From Acidimicrobiaceae bacterium UBA7830 (GTDB lineage: Bacteria > Actinomycetota > Acidimicrobiia > Acidimicrobiales > Ilumatobacteraceae): a stretch of DNA of 41,089 nt. Within the stretch, counting starts at the first letter, position 1, and every line of letters begins with the position of its first letter. The translations under genes and the position numbers were made by a program. This document shows positions 17,146 to 25,763 of this stretch, piece after piece. The notes beneath the pieces are model-generated. The model worked only from the letters and a program-made list of their open reading frames with translations. It did not search any database and was not told the DNA's origin. Location: assembly GCA_002501485.1 (NCBI GenBank), contig DLTS01000005.1, positions 1 to 41,089 on the forward strand, given 5' to 3'.

Positions 17146-17152
17146 GCTTGTT

Positions 17153-18406
17153 GTGTCACAGTTTGTTGATGAGTGCCAACTCAATATTCGAGGGGGTGAC
17201 GGCGGCGCAGGGTGCGTATCGTTTAGACGTGAGGGCCCGGTAGTTGATGGAGGCCCCAACGGTGGCGATGGTGGAAACGGTGGCGATGTGTGGCTCGTGG
17301 CCGACCACAATGTGGCTTCGCTATTGCCATTTCGTGACCATCCACACCGACGGGCAACAAATGGTGTGCACGGCAAAGGAAAAGATCTCCATGGAAAGCG
17401 CGGCAGCACTCTCGAAGTAAAGGTTCCAGAAGGCACCGTCGTGAAAGACCTCTACACGGGTGAAGTGGTCGCAGAACTGTTTCGTCATGGTGACCGCTGG
17501 CTCGGAGCAGCTGGTGGCCGAGGTGGACGCGGGAATGCGCGGTTTCTCTCAAATAAGCGTCGCGCTCCGACGTTTGCAGAGCAGGGTGAACACGGCGATG
17601 AACGCTGGTTGAAGCTTGAACTCCAACTCATGGCCGACGTTGCGCTGGTCGGGTTTCCAAATGCCGGCAAAAGCACATTGATCAGTGTGATTTCCGCAGC
17701 CAAGCCGAAGATTGCGAACTACCCGTTCACCACTCTCGAACCAAATCTTGGTGTCGTTGCTCTTGATGACGACACCAACTTTGTTGTGGCAGATATCCCG
17801 GGTCTTATTGAAGGCGCAAGCGAAGGAAGGGGATTGGGCCATCGTTTCCTTCGCCATGTCGAACGAGCGCGGGTGTTGTGTCTGCTGATCGATCTGGCGC
17901 CTGTCAATGAGATGAGCGCTCAGCAACAAGAAGAAACGCTGCTCAACGAACTTGGGCAGTACCGCCCCGACCTTCTGGAGCGCCCGCGCATCCTGGTCGG
18001 AACGAAAGCTGATATGGCCTCGACCGAAGATGTGGAGAACTTTGGCGATCGCTTGGTGATTTCATCAATCACTCAGTCGGGAGTGCGCGAACTCGTCGGA
18101 CAAATGGCCTCAGTCGTTCACGAATCTCGCTCGGTCGAACCTCATCACGAGGGGGTCGTCGTGCTGCGCCCTGAGGTAACCGGGGCGGTCATCGAGCGGC
18201 TCGATGTCAACGAATTCAGGTTGGTCGGACGGGAGGTCGAGAGGGTTGTTGCGCTCAATGACGTCACAACGCCCGAAGCTCTTGACTGGATTGATTCTCG
18301 TCTTGAGCGGCTAGGGATTTCAAAAATGTTGGCCCGAGCGGGCGTTGCTGATGGAGACATCGTGTGGATTGGCGAATTCAGTTTTGAGTACCAGGGCGAT
18401 GTGTGA
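17153..18406 (+). CDS. obgE: GTPase ObgE/CgtA, ribosome assembly
   Basis: Obg is an essential GTPase acting in 50S ribosome maturation and stress control. The 417-residue product has three parts: the glycine-rich Obg fold (RGGDGGAGCVSFRRE, then GGNGGDVW, about residues 1-157), the G domain with P-loop GFPNAGKST (167-175), G3 DIPG (214-217) and G4 GTKAD, and a C-terminal OCT domain (RPEVTGAVIERLD to the end). GTG 17153 is preferred over GTG 17144 because Obg proteins begin two or three residues before FVDE and because of the TAGCGT hexamer. proB follows after 37 nt. Confidence 0.95.
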   Translation: MSQFVDECQLNIRGGDGGAGCVSFRREGPVVDGGPNGGDGGNGGDVWLVADHNVASLLPFRDHPHRRATNGVHGKGKDLHGKRGSTLEVKVPEGTVVKDLYTGEVVAELFRHGDRWLGAAGGRGGRGNARFLSNKRRAPTFAEQGEHGDERWLKLELQLMADVALVGFPNAGKSTLISVISAAKPKIANYPFTTLEPNLGVVALDDDTNFVVADIPGLIEGASEGRGLGHRFLRHVERARVLCLLIDLAPVNEMSAQQQEETLLNELGQYRPDLLERPRILVGTKADMASTEDVENFGDRLVISSITQSGVRELVGQMASVVHESRSVEPHHEGVVVLRPEVTGAVIERLDVNEFRLVGREVERVVALNDVTTPEALDWIDSRLERLGISKMLARAGVADGDIVWIGEFSFEYQGDV

Positions 18407-18443
18407 GCCCGTTTGATCGATGGGAACCGGTAGTTGTGTGGGT

Positions 18444-19532
18444 ATGAAAGTTGTCGTCAAAATCGGCTCTTCGTCGCTGACACGTGCGGATGGAGGAATT
18501 GATCAGGAGGCAATTTCGCGTCTCTGTCGTGATGTTGCCTCACTCGCATCACTTGGCCACCAGCCCATCGTGGTCTCATCTGGAGCGGTAGCGGCCGGCG
18601 TCGGCGCAGTCGGACTTAGTGAACGTCCCACCGATGTTGAAACCCTTCAAGCGGTTTCAGCCGTCGGGCAGAGCCGGTTGATGGGCGTTTATGACGACGA
18701 GTTGGCTTCGCACGGCCTTGTAGGCGCACAAGTGCTGCTCGATCCGCTCGATTTCGTACATCGACGACAGTATCTCCACGCCCGACAGACATTAGAGCGG
18801 CTGCTGTCACTGAAATGTGTGCCGGTCGTCAATGAGAATGATGCAATTGCAAGTAGTGAACTTCGCTTCGGCGATAATGATCGAATCGCAGCATTGCTAG
18901 CGCACAGTGTGAGTGCTGACCTGCTTGTGCTGCTGACCGATCTTGACGGGTTATACACCGCTGACCCTCGATTGAGCAGCGACGCAAACTTGGTTGATCG
19001 TGTGGCGGCTGATGATCCGCTGCTGTCGATTCAGGCATCAACCTCAAAAAGTGGTGTCGGGTCTGGCGGCATGGCATCGAAACTTGTTGCTGCCCGAATC
19101 GCGTCGTGGTCTGGGGTGAGGACAGTGATCGCAAATGCTGAGCATGAAGGTGTTGTTGCAGCGATTGTCGCAGGCGAGTCCTTCGGCACAACATTTGAGG
19201 CGCATCAACGAACATTGACCGCACGAAAATTGTGGATAGCGTTCGCCGCGGAAACTGCCGGCCGCATTACCGTCGACGACGGGGCACAAGCAGCTCTCAC
19301 CACGAGAAACACGAGCCTCCTTCCGGCGGGGGTTACCGAAGTTGATGGAGCATTTATCTCTGGAGCGACGGTCGAGATTGTTGATTCAAGCGGTGTTGTC
19401 TTTGCCCGAGGGATGACCGGCCTCTCGGCTGCTGAGCTACGTGATGTAATGGGCCTGAAGACTTCTGCGCTTCCACAAGGCATGCATCATGAGGTTGTCC
19501 ATCGCGATGATCTCGTAGTGCTTCCGCAGTGA
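18444..19532 (+). CDS. proB: Glutamate 5-kinase
   Basis: This enzyme catalyses the first step of proline synthesis, phosphorylating glutamate with ATP. The 362-residue product has the amino acid kinase domain (VVKIGSSSLT at the N-terminus, SSGAVAAGVGAVGL, NENDAIASSELRFGDND, LLTDLDGLYTADPR) and a C-terminal PUA domain from about residue 270. ATG 18444 fits the family start better than the in-frame ATG at 18420. obgE-proB is a common pair in actinobacteria, but proA, which usually follows, is not in this window. It converges on murJ with a single base between the stop codons. Confidence 0.95.
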   Translation: MKVVVKIGSSSLTRADGGIDQEAISRLCRDVASLASLGHQPIVVSSGAVAAGVGAVGLSERPTDVETLQAVSAVGQSRLMGVYDDELASHGLVGAQVLLDPLDFVHRRQYLHARQTLERLLSLKCVPVVNENDAIASSELRFGDNDRIAALLAHSVSADLLVLLTDLDGLYTADPRLSSDANLVDRVAADDPLLSIQASTSKSGVGSGGMASKLVAARIASWSGVRTVIANAEHEGVVAAIVAGESFGTTFEAHQRTLTARKLWIAFAAETAGRITVDDGAQAALTTRNTSLLPAGVTEVDGAFISGATVEIVDSSGVVFARGMTGLSAAELRDVMGLKTSALPQGMHHEVVHRDDLVVLPQ

Positions 19533-19533
19533 A

Positions 19534-21117
19534 CTACTCACCGAGCGCTTTCAGGCTCTTCCAGTCGACTTTGAAAACTTTTGTGCAGGCGATGTAAATC
19601 GCGAAGAGCATCGCGGACAGCACGATTGCGCCGAAGATGCCTCCGGTTCCTTGCCAAGAGGATGCGCCCAGTGCAGACATCAGGAGCCACGTAGAGCAGC
19701 CGCCGATACCTGCCGACAGCGAGAGCGCGGCGGCGTCGCGGGTAACTGCAATGAGGTTAAGAGTTTGAGCATGCCGCTGGCGGAGAATGACCAGGCTTAC
19801 GGCTGCTGCCACGAGATAGGCAATTCCAAGCGATAGGCCGAGGCCGAAGATCCCGAACGGACCCACGAGGATCACTGCGAGTACGACGTTGAGGCCGTTT
19901 TCTCCGACGTTGAGGAAGAACGGCATTCGGGTATCGCCGTGAGCGTAGAACCCTCGGAGGATGAACAGATATGTCGAGAAGCCGATGAGGCCGATCGCAA
20001 GCCCGGAAAGCGCATTGCTGGTGTTTCGTGCTGAGATCGCATCAAATTGCCCCCGCTGCATGAGGCTTGTAATCGCAAGTGGTCCGACGACGAGCAACGC
20101 GGCTGATGCGGGAGCGGTAAGAGCGACGATTGCCCTGATGCCACCGGTGAGCAATCGTGTGAAGCGTTCGCCTTGTTTCTGGGCAGCCGTTCTGGCAAGT
20201 TCAGGTTGCAAGGTTGTTGCGATAGAGACTGCGAGCAGGCCATGGGGGAGAACGAAGAAGATGAATGCATCGAAATAGGCAGAAGCCAGCGACGAGCCTG
20301 GGTCAGCCAGGTTGCGTATGACAACCACCGCAACTTGATTCGCAACAACGAATCCAAGTGTCCATCCGCTCATCTTTGCGACGCGGGCGACAGATGGGTG
20401 GCGAATGTCGACGTGCCATTTCAGCCCGACCTTGGCGCGGAACACAGCGACGGTGGCGATGAGTGCCATGAGCGCCGTCCCTCCCGTTGCTCCCAACCCG
20501 AGAGTGAGGAAAAAGCGCGTATCGGTAGTGACATCTGACAAGCGCCATGTTGTTGAGCCCGCACCAGGAAGCGTGAGCAAGGTGGCGATGATTACGACAT
20601 TCGATGCGACAGGAGCCCACGCAGCCGCAAAAAATCGACGTAACGAATGAAGAATTGCGGTCATTACCCCGGAGATGCCATAGAACAGCACTTGGATGAC
20701 GAAGAGTCGGGTGAGCATCGTTCCAACCGATCGAAAGGTGTCAACGTCAACCGTGTCGGCTGTGGTGAGGGAGTACAACCTGAAGATCAGTGGGGCGAGC
20801 GCCACCGCAAGAAGTGCAAGCGCAGTTGACGCGAGAACGGCCGCGCTTACGACGGCATGAAACCCGCGCTCGTCATCGTCAGAGCGTCGCTCCTGAACGA
20901 TGAGCGACGTGAACACCGGCACCAGCGTTGCGGAGAGCACCCCACCGATAACGAGGTCGTACACAATGTTTGGCGTTTCGTTCGCCAGTTTGTAGGCATC
21001 AGAAAGCGCGTTCTGGCCGACAACATATGCGAGCACGATGACACGGAAAAGCCCTGTTGCGCGTGAGCATGCGGTTCCGGAGGCGACGATGAGGTTCGAC
21101 CGCACAAAGTTCGCCAC
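19534..21117 (-). CDS. murJ: Lipid II flippase MurJ (MviN family)
   Basis: MurJ moves lipid II across the cytoplasmic membrane for peptidoglycan synthesis. The 527-residue protein is hydrophobic throughout with about 14 membrane segments. It has the N-terminal signature ASGTACSRATGLFRVIVLAYVVG and ANETPNIVYDLVIGGVLSATLVPVF, and HGDTRMPFFLNVGENGLNVV in the middle. It lacks the cytoplasmic pseudokinase extension of mycobacterial MurJ. The start is GTG, with TAGTGT 6 nt upstream. Functionally it belongs with PBP2 and RodA encoded 7-10 kb away. Confidence 0.92.
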   Translation of the reverse strand: MANFVRSNLIVASGTACSRATGLFRVIVLAYVVGQNALSDAYKLANETPNIVYDLVIGGVLSATLVPVFTSLIVQERRSDDDERGFHAVVSAAVLASTALALLAVALAPLIFRLYSLTTADTVDVDTFRSVGTMLTRLFVIQVLFYGISGVMTAILHSLRRFFAAAWAPVASNVVIIATLLTLPGAGSTTWRLSDVTTDTRFFLTLGLGATGGTALMALIATVAVFRAKVGLKWHVDIRHPSVARVAKMSGWTLGFVVANQVAVVVIRNLADPGSSLASAYFDAFIFFVLPHGLLAVSIATTLQPELARTAAQKQGERFTRLLTGGIRAIVALTAPASAALLVVGPLAITSLMQRGQFDAISARNTSNALSGLAIGLIGFSTYLFILRGFYAHGDTRMPFFLNVGENGLNVVLAVILVGPFGIFGLGLSLGIAYLVAAAVSLVILRQRHAQTLNLIAVTRDAAALSLSAGIGGCSTWLLMSALGASSWQGTGGIFGAIVLSAMLFAIYIACTKVFKVDWKSLKALGE

Positions 21118-21123
21118 GAGTGA

Positions 21124-21129
21124 ACACTA
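21124..21129 (-). promoter_or_regulatory. Candidate leaderless -10 (TAGTGT) for murJ
   Basis: On the minus strand TAGTGT is followed by TCACTC (6 nt) and the GTG start at 21117. No Shine-Dalgarno sequence is present. Confidence 0.45.
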
Positions 21130-21178
21130 GCCCTCGTGGCATTGCGAGTTGAGGCGTCCGATGTGAGGGCTGCCCTGA

Positions 21179-21184
21179 CAAACT
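21179..21184 (+). promoter_or_regulatory. Candidate leaderless -10 (CAAACT) for ddaH
   Basis: CAAACT is followed by GATCGG (6 nt) and the GTG at 21191. It departs from TANNNT at the first base, so it is weaker than most of the others. Confidence 0.3.
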
Positions 21185-21190
21185 GATCGG

Positions 21191-21955
21191 GTGAAAAATA
21201 TCGCGTACGTCCGAAAACCGAGCCCACACCTGGGTGACGGACTTGTGACGCATATCGAACGCACCAAAATAGATGTCGAACGTGCCGTTGAGCAATGGCG
21301 TGGCTACTGCGATGCTCTCGCGCGTTGCGGATGGAGCCTTGTCGAGGTGCCTGCCGTCGACGAGCACCCCGACGGAGTATTCGTCGAAGATGCTGTGGTG
21401 ATGTTTGGGGAACTAGCAGTCATTACTCGCCCGGGAGCCCCCGAACGTCGGGGGGAAACCGCAGGGCTCGCTGACGTATTTGGTAACGCCGGTATTGCGG
21501 TGGATGAGCTGCCAGCCGGTGATCTCGATGGTGGAGACATCCTAAAGATCGGGTCCACCGCCTATGTCGGGGTCGGTGGTCGAACAAACGCCGCAGGTAT
21601 CGAAGCGCTTGAGTCGATCATCGGGCCACGAGGGTGGGAAGTGCGTCCGATTCCGGTGACAAAGGTCCTTCACCTTAAGTCGGCGGTGACCGCATTGCCT
21701 GACGGAACCGTAATTGGCTATCCGCCACTGGTTGATGACTACACGTTATTCCCCCGCTTTCTTGAGGTTCCGGAAGAACATGGTGGACATGTCGTTCTCG
21801 TAGCCGATGACACGGTGCTCATGTCGACCTCGGCGCCTCGCACGGCGGAGATGTTGCAGTTGCGTGGCCTTTCCACCATCTGCGTAGACATTTCAGAATT
21901 CGAGCGCCTCGAAGGCTGTGTGACATGCCTCTCTGTTCGGGTGCGAGCCAGTTAG
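21191..21955 (+). CDS. ddaH: Dimethylarginine dimethylaminohydrolase (DDAH)
   Basis: DDAH hydrolyses N-omega-methylated arginines to citrulline and methylamines. The 254-residue product has the guanidino-modifying fold: DGVFVEDAVV (about 61-70), RPGAPERRGE, DLDGGDIL, catalytic His161 in LHLKSAVTAL and catalytic Cys246 in EGCVTCLSVR, spaced as in the Pseudomonas enzyme. This motif version is common in actinobacteria, where the physiological substrate is not certain; arginine deiminase-like use cannot be excluded. The stop codon is embedded in the TAGCCT hexamer before the next gene, an MFS transporter 9 nt downstream, which may import or export a related compound. Confidence 0.88.
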   Translation: MKNIAYVRKPSPHLGDGLVTHIERTKIDVERAVEQWRGYCDALARCGWSLVEVPAVDEHPDGVFVEDAVVMFGELAVITRPGAPERRGETAGLADVFGNAGIAVDELPAGDLDGGDILKIGSTAYVGVGGRTNAAGIEALESIIGPRGWEVRPIPVTKVLHLKSAVTALPDGTVIGYPPLVDDYTLFPRFLEVPEEHGGHVVLVADDTVLMSTSAPRTAEMLQLRGLSTICVDISEFERLEGCVTCLSVRVRAS

Positions 21956-21958
21956 CCT
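21953..21958 (+). promoter_or_regulatory. Candidate leaderless -10 (TAGCCT) for the MFS gene
   Basis: TAGCCT includes the ddaH stop codon and is followed by CACCTC (6 nt) and the GTG at 21965. The MFS gene could thus be transcribed separately from ddaH despite the 9-nt gap. Confidence 0.35.
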
Positions 21959-21964
21959 CACCTC

Positions 21965-23191
21965 GTGACACCCGCCGATTCGCTTGCTCCGCCTATGACC
22001 CGTCGTACGGTGATGAGCCTTGGCGCGATTATGGCGGTGATGGCCTCTGGCTATGGCGTCATGTTCACCGTGCTCGATGATTATCGAGACCGGTTCGGCA
22101 TTTCGGAGAGTCGACTCGGGATGATCGTTGGAATCGGGTTTCTTTCGTCGTTTCTCGCACAGATCTTCCTCGCGCCGCTTGCGGATCGGGGCTACGCCAA
22201 ACCAATCGTCGTCGTCGGGCTTTTGTTGAATTTCAGTGGCTTAGTCATGCTTTCGTTTGGGCAAACCACTGTCGTGCTGCTCATTGGCCGTTTTGTTATG
22301 GGAGTCGGTCTCGGTGTGGCGTTTCCTGCGATCCGTCGGATTGTCATCCTTGGCGATGCAGATCGCCTCGGCGACAACCTCGGTCTTCTTCTTGCCGCAG
22401 ATGTGGCAGGTTTTGCGGTCGGCCCTCTGCTTTCGGCGCTGGTGGTCGGGCCGTTAGGGCTCCCGGCTCCGTTTCTGATGATCGCTACAGCATCACTACT
22501 CAGCATCCTCATCATCGGGCGAATCAACGTCGAAGAGCGCGCCGACGCTGAGTCAAGCAAGCTGGCTTTTGATCTACTAAGGATTAAGCCCTATGCCGCA
22601 GCCGTGTGCATGGGTGTCGCAGTCTTCGTGATGATTGGCACCTTTGACGCTTTGTGGGTCCTCATGCTTGACGATCTTGATGCCTCTGAATGGATTGCAA
22701 ATGTCGGAATCACTTTGTTTGTGCTCCCGATGATCTTCTTGGCAGAGCGGGGCGGCCGTTTGGCGCAAAGAATTGGCCCGTTTCGTGTTGGCCCGGCGGG
22801 CTTGATCATCGGCGCCGTCTACATGCTCATGTATGGACTGCTTCCATCTGCGCTTGTGATGTTGGGAGTCGGAATGCTCCATGGCGTTACCGATTCGTTG
22901 ACGGTGTCGAGTTCTGCAGTTGCCGTCGGAATGGTGACACCCGAAGACCGTCACGCTGGCGGGCAGGGTTTGCTGGGGGGAATTCAGACTCTCTCGGCCG
23001 GTGCAATCGCTGTTGTGGCAGGGTTTCTTTACGAGAGCTACGGCCGGTTCCCGGCATATGCCGTGTGCGCGATCATCATGGTGGCCCTTTCGGTGACCGC
23101 ATTTATTTTGAGTGGAAGTCAGCGTTCAGCAACATCTGATGACCCGGTCGACGTGAATGATTCCGCAAACGCAGTTACCGGTCACGCCTGA
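21965..23191 (+). CDS. MFS transporter
   Basis: The 408-residue product has about 12 membrane segments. The cytoplasmic loop between segments 2 and 3 reads LAPLADRGYAKP, the MFS signature region, and LIGRFVMGVGLGVAFPAIRRI is typical of segment 4. The family contains drug, sugar and metabolite transporters; nothing in the sequence fixes the substrate. The closest clue is the ddaH gene directly upstream. The C-terminal tail after the last helix is short and polar. Confidence 0.85.
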   Translation: MTPADSLAPPMTRRTVMSLGAIMAVMASGYGVMFTVLDDYRDRFGISESRLGMIVGIGFLSSFLAQIFLAPLADRGYAKPIVVVGLLLNFSGLVMLSFGQTTVVLLIGRFVMGVGLGVAFPAIRRIVILGDADRLGDNLGLLLAADVAGFAVGPLLSALVVGPLGLPAPFLMIATASLLSILIIGRINVEERADAESSKLAFDLLRIKPYAAAVCMGVAVFVMIGTFDALWVLMLDDLDASEWIANVGITLFVLPMIFLAERGGRLAQRIGPFRVGPAGLIIGAVYMLMYGLLPSALVMLGVGMLHGVTDSLTVSSSAVAVGMVTPEDRHAGGQGLLGGIQTLSAGAIAVVAGFLYESYGRFPAYAVCAIIMVALSVTAFILSGSQRSATSDDPVDVNDSANAVTGHA

Positions 23192-23344
23192 GACATCTCG
23201 AACGTGAGGTGGTTGCTGAGGATGCCAGCGATCGGCCACGGCAACTTATCGGACAAAAGCTCGGCGCCACATCTTCGCACCCTGTCGGTGCTATCACGAG
23301 AATGTTGACACTTCTCGCCTTGCAACTGAACTCCGTTGTAGGGA

Positions 23345-23350
23345 TAGCGT
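23345..23350 (+). promoter_or_regulatory. Candidate leaderless -10 (TAGCGT) for panB
   Basis: TAGCGT is followed by GGTGTC (6 nt) and GTG 23357. A TTGCAA at 23320-23325 could be a -35, although the 19-bp spacer is long. A consensus TTGACA at 23305-23310 is too far upstream to pair with it. Confidence 0.5.
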
Positions 23351-23356
23351 GGTGTC

Positions 23357-24223
23357 GTGGCTGAGAGCGACTCCCAAGATGAAGTTGAGCGCCCCTACGG
23401 CGGTGCCGAAAACCCCGACGCGCTGAAGCGTGTTCGAATTCGGCACTTTGCGCGGGCGAAAGAGCAAGGAATTCGCATTTCTGGCCTCACGAGTTACGAC
23501 GTGCTCACGGCTCAGATTTTTGACGAATCAGGAATTGATTTTCTTCTCGTTGGTGACTCTGCGGGCAACACCGTGTTCGGATACGACACGACCCTTCCGG
23601 TGACTGTGGATGCGCTCATTCCTCTGACTAGAGCAGTTGCCCGGGCAGCGAGACGGGCATTGGTTATTGCTGACTTGCCGTTCGGCTCATACGAACTTGG
23701 GCCTGATGAGGCTCTGCGCACAGCGATTCGCTTCATGAAAGAAACAGAAGCCCATGCGGTGAAGCTTGAGGGCGGCGAGCGATCAGCCGAACAGATCAAC
23801 AAAATTGTGACTGCGGGAATCCCTGTGATGGCCCACATCGGGTTTACCCCTCAGAGTGAGCACGGACTCGGCGGTCATCTCATTCAAGGCCGTGGAGATG
23901 GAGCCGACCAGCTTCTTGCCGACGCACGGGCTATTGAAGCGGCCGGCGCTTTCGCAGTCGTCCTTGAGATGGTGCCTTCTGCTGTTGCGCAACGGGTGAC
24001 AGAGGCTGTCTCAATTCCGACAATCAGTGTCGGGGCCGGACCGTATTGTGACGGTCAGCTCCTGGTGTGGACCGATTGGGCCGGGTTGACGACCGGTCGC
24101 ATTCCGAGGTTTGTCAAACAGTACGCAAACCTTGCCGGTGTGCTTCGTGAGGCAGCCGAGCAGTTCTGTGCCGATGTGGCCTCCGGCGAGTACCCGGCGG
24201 CAGAACACGAATATCAGGAGTAA
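23357..24223 (+). CDS. panB: 3-Methyl-2-oxobutanoate hydroxymethyltransferase
   Basis: PanB transfers a hydroxymethyl group from methylene-tetrahydrofolate to ketoisovalerate, making ketopantoate for coenzyme A synthesis. The 288-residue product has the TIM-barrel signatures TSYDVLTAQIFDESG and VGDSAGNTVFGYDTTLPVT (metal-binding Asp), VKLEGG, AHIGFTPQ, and VLEMVP with the catalytic Glu. It carries about 25 extra N-terminal residues before the conserved IRHFARAKEQG, which is common in actinobacterial PanB. It stands alone, with 165 bp upstream and 106 bp downstream free of genes; panC and panD are not nearby. Confidence 0.95.
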   Translation: MAESDSQDEVERPYGGAENPDALKRVRIRHFARAKEQGIRISGLTSYDVLTAQIFDESGIDFLLVGDSAGNTVFGYDTTLPVTVDALIPLTRAVARAARRALVIADLPFGSYELGPDEALRTAIRFMKETEAHAVKLEGGERSAEQINKIVTAGIPVMAHIGFTPQSEHGLGGHLIQGRGDGADQLLADARAIEAAGAFAVVLEMVPSAVAQRVTEAVSIPTISVGAGPYCDGQLLVWTDWAGLTTGRIPRFVKQYANLAGVLREAAEQFCADVASGEYPAAEHEYQE

Positions 24224-24317
24224 CTTCGCTCTGGCTCGTAGGCGAGAATTGATTGCCAACCTCTTCGTGACTCCGTGATTTGAAGCTGATGGCTTCGAAT
24301 GTTCAGATAAGCGATGT

Positions 24318-24323
24318 CAGAAT
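24318..24323 (+). promoter_or_regulatory. Candidate leaderless -10 (CAGAAT) for the acyl-CoA ligase
   Basis: CAGAAT is followed by GTCCGA (6 nt) and the ATG at 24330, with no Shine-Dalgarno sequence. The same hexamer and spacing occur before the small gene ending at 2080. Confidence 0.35.
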
Positions 24324-24329
24324 GTCCGA

Positions 24330-25763
24330 ATGGAACTGCTCGAAGGGCTTGTCCGGCGCGCTGGAAACACCGGTGATGGCGAAATGGTGGTCGTTGGTGA
24401 CGACCGAATGTCGGCGGAGGCGTTACTTTCTCTAGCCGATGCGACAGCAGCCCGTATCCGTGGGGCTCGCGCAATCGCCTTGTGTGCGACACCGTCGATG
24501 TCAACGGTGGTTGGCATCGTCTCTGCGCTTCGTGCAGGGGTGGCGATCGTGCCAGTTGCTTCGGATTCAGGCCCTGCCGAGCGAGACCACATTTTAGGTG
24601 ACTCAGGTGCGGTTGCGATCCTCGGCAATCACTTGTGGCATGAGACGTCGCTTCCCGTTATACCTCTTGGCGGTGATGGCGGCTCGTTGTCATCTGGCGA
24701 AAGTGGCGATCTAAATGATGCTGCTCTCATCATGTACACCTCGGGAACGACAGGTGCGCCGAAAGGTGTACTTATGCCGACAAGTCCGATTGCGGCGTGC
24801 CTCGACGGATTGGCCGACGCCTGGCAGTGGACCGAAGATGACCACCTTGTTCATGGCCTCCCGCTCTTTCATGTTCACGGATTGGTACTTGGGCTGCTCG
24901 GGTCGCTGCGGCGAGGTAACCGGGTCACACACACCGTTCGCCCCGCCCCGGAGGCCTACGCGGCGAAAATGACCGACGGAGCTACGATGTTCTTCGGTGT
25001 TCCCACGGTCTGGTCGCGCGTGGTGTCTGACATATCGTCAGCACAGACCTTAAGGGGAGCGCGAGCGATCGTTTCAGGAAGTGCGGCGTTGCCAGTCGCA
25101 GTCTTCGAGCAGCTCCAACAGATCACCGGAGTGACCCCGCTCGAACGTTACGGAATGACCGAGACAATGATCACCCTCTCAACCCGAATCGACGGTGATC
25201 GCCGCCCGGGCCATGTGGGGCTGCCGCTCAGCGGTGTCGAAACACGACTCCGGGGCGACGATGGTGAACTGCTCGACCATGATGGCGAATCGATCGGAAC
25301 GCTTGAGGTGCGGGGCTCGACAGTCGGCGCTGGCTATCTCAACCGCCCCGATGCGACCGCCGAGTCAACCACGACCGATGGATGGTTTGTGACCGGTGAT
25401 TCTGCAGTAATTGGCGCTGATGGAGTGCACCGAATAGTTGGTAGGACGTCGGTCGACATCATCAAATCTGGCGGATACAAAGTTGGCGCCGGTGAGGTTG
25501 AAGCCTCGGTTGCCGAACTCGCTGGAGTGGCCGAGGTTGCGGTTGTGGGCGTCACCGACGACGACCTTGGGCAACGAATCGAAGCTGTGGTCGTGCCGGC
25601 CGCGGGTGCAACGGTGCAGCCCGACGAGGTGATCGCGCATGTTGCCGGCCAACTGTCTGTTCACAAGCGGCCGCGACAGGTGCACATTGTCGAGAGTTTG
25701 CCACGCAACGCTCTCGGAAAAGTTCAAAAAGCGCAACTACGCGCGTCACTCGAGGAGACGTAA
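24330..25763 (+). CDS. fadD36: FadD36-like acyl-CoA synthetase
   Basis: This is an ATP-dependent acid-CoA ligase of the adenylate-forming superfamily. The 477-residue product has the AMP-binding motif MYTSGTTGAPKGV, the VHGLPLFHVHGLVLGLLGSL segment and the C-terminal SVHKRPRQVHIVESLPRNALGK with the catalytic Lys. The HGLPLFHVHGL version and the short length match mycobacterial FadD36 and the malonyl/methylmalonyl-CoA synthetase group (MatB, ACSF3) rather than long-chain ligases, so a short or dicarboxylic substrate is possible. Its stop overlaps the start of the alkyl sulfatase gene by one base (TAATG), so the two are probably cotranscribed and coupled. Confidence 0.85.
   Translation: MELLEGLVRRAGNTGDGEMVVVGDDRMSAEALLSLADATAARIRGARAIALCATPSMSTVVGIVSALRAGVAIVPVASDSGPAERDHILGDSGAVAILGNHLWHETSLPVIPLGGDGGSLSSGESGDLNDAALIMYTSGTTGAPKGVLMPTSPIAACLDGLADAWQWTEDDHLVHGLPLFHVHGLVLGLLGSLRRGNRVTHTVRPAPEAYAAKMTDGATMFFGVPTVWSRVVSDISSAQTLRGARAIVSGSAALPVAVFEQLQQITGVTPLERYGMTETMITLSTRIDGDRRPGHVGLPLSGVETRLRGDDGELLDHDGESIGTLEVRGSTVGAGYLNRPDATAESTTTDGWFVTGDSAVIGADGVHRIVGRTSVDIIKSGGYKVGAGEVEASVAELAGVAEVAVVGVTDDDLGQRIEAVVVPAAGATVQPDEVIAHVAGQLSVHKRPRQVHIVESLPRNALGKVQKAQLRASLEET

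Noticed and set aside
17144..17436. N-terminal extension of dgt overlapping obgE
   Set aside because: The extension is Pro/Ser-rich noise antisense to the glycine-rich part of obgE, and the ATG at 17112 has a matching upstream hexamer.
23305..23310. Consensus TTGACA upstream of panB
   Set aside because: No -10 is found 16-18 bp downstream; the plausible panB -10 (TAGCGT) is 34 bp away.
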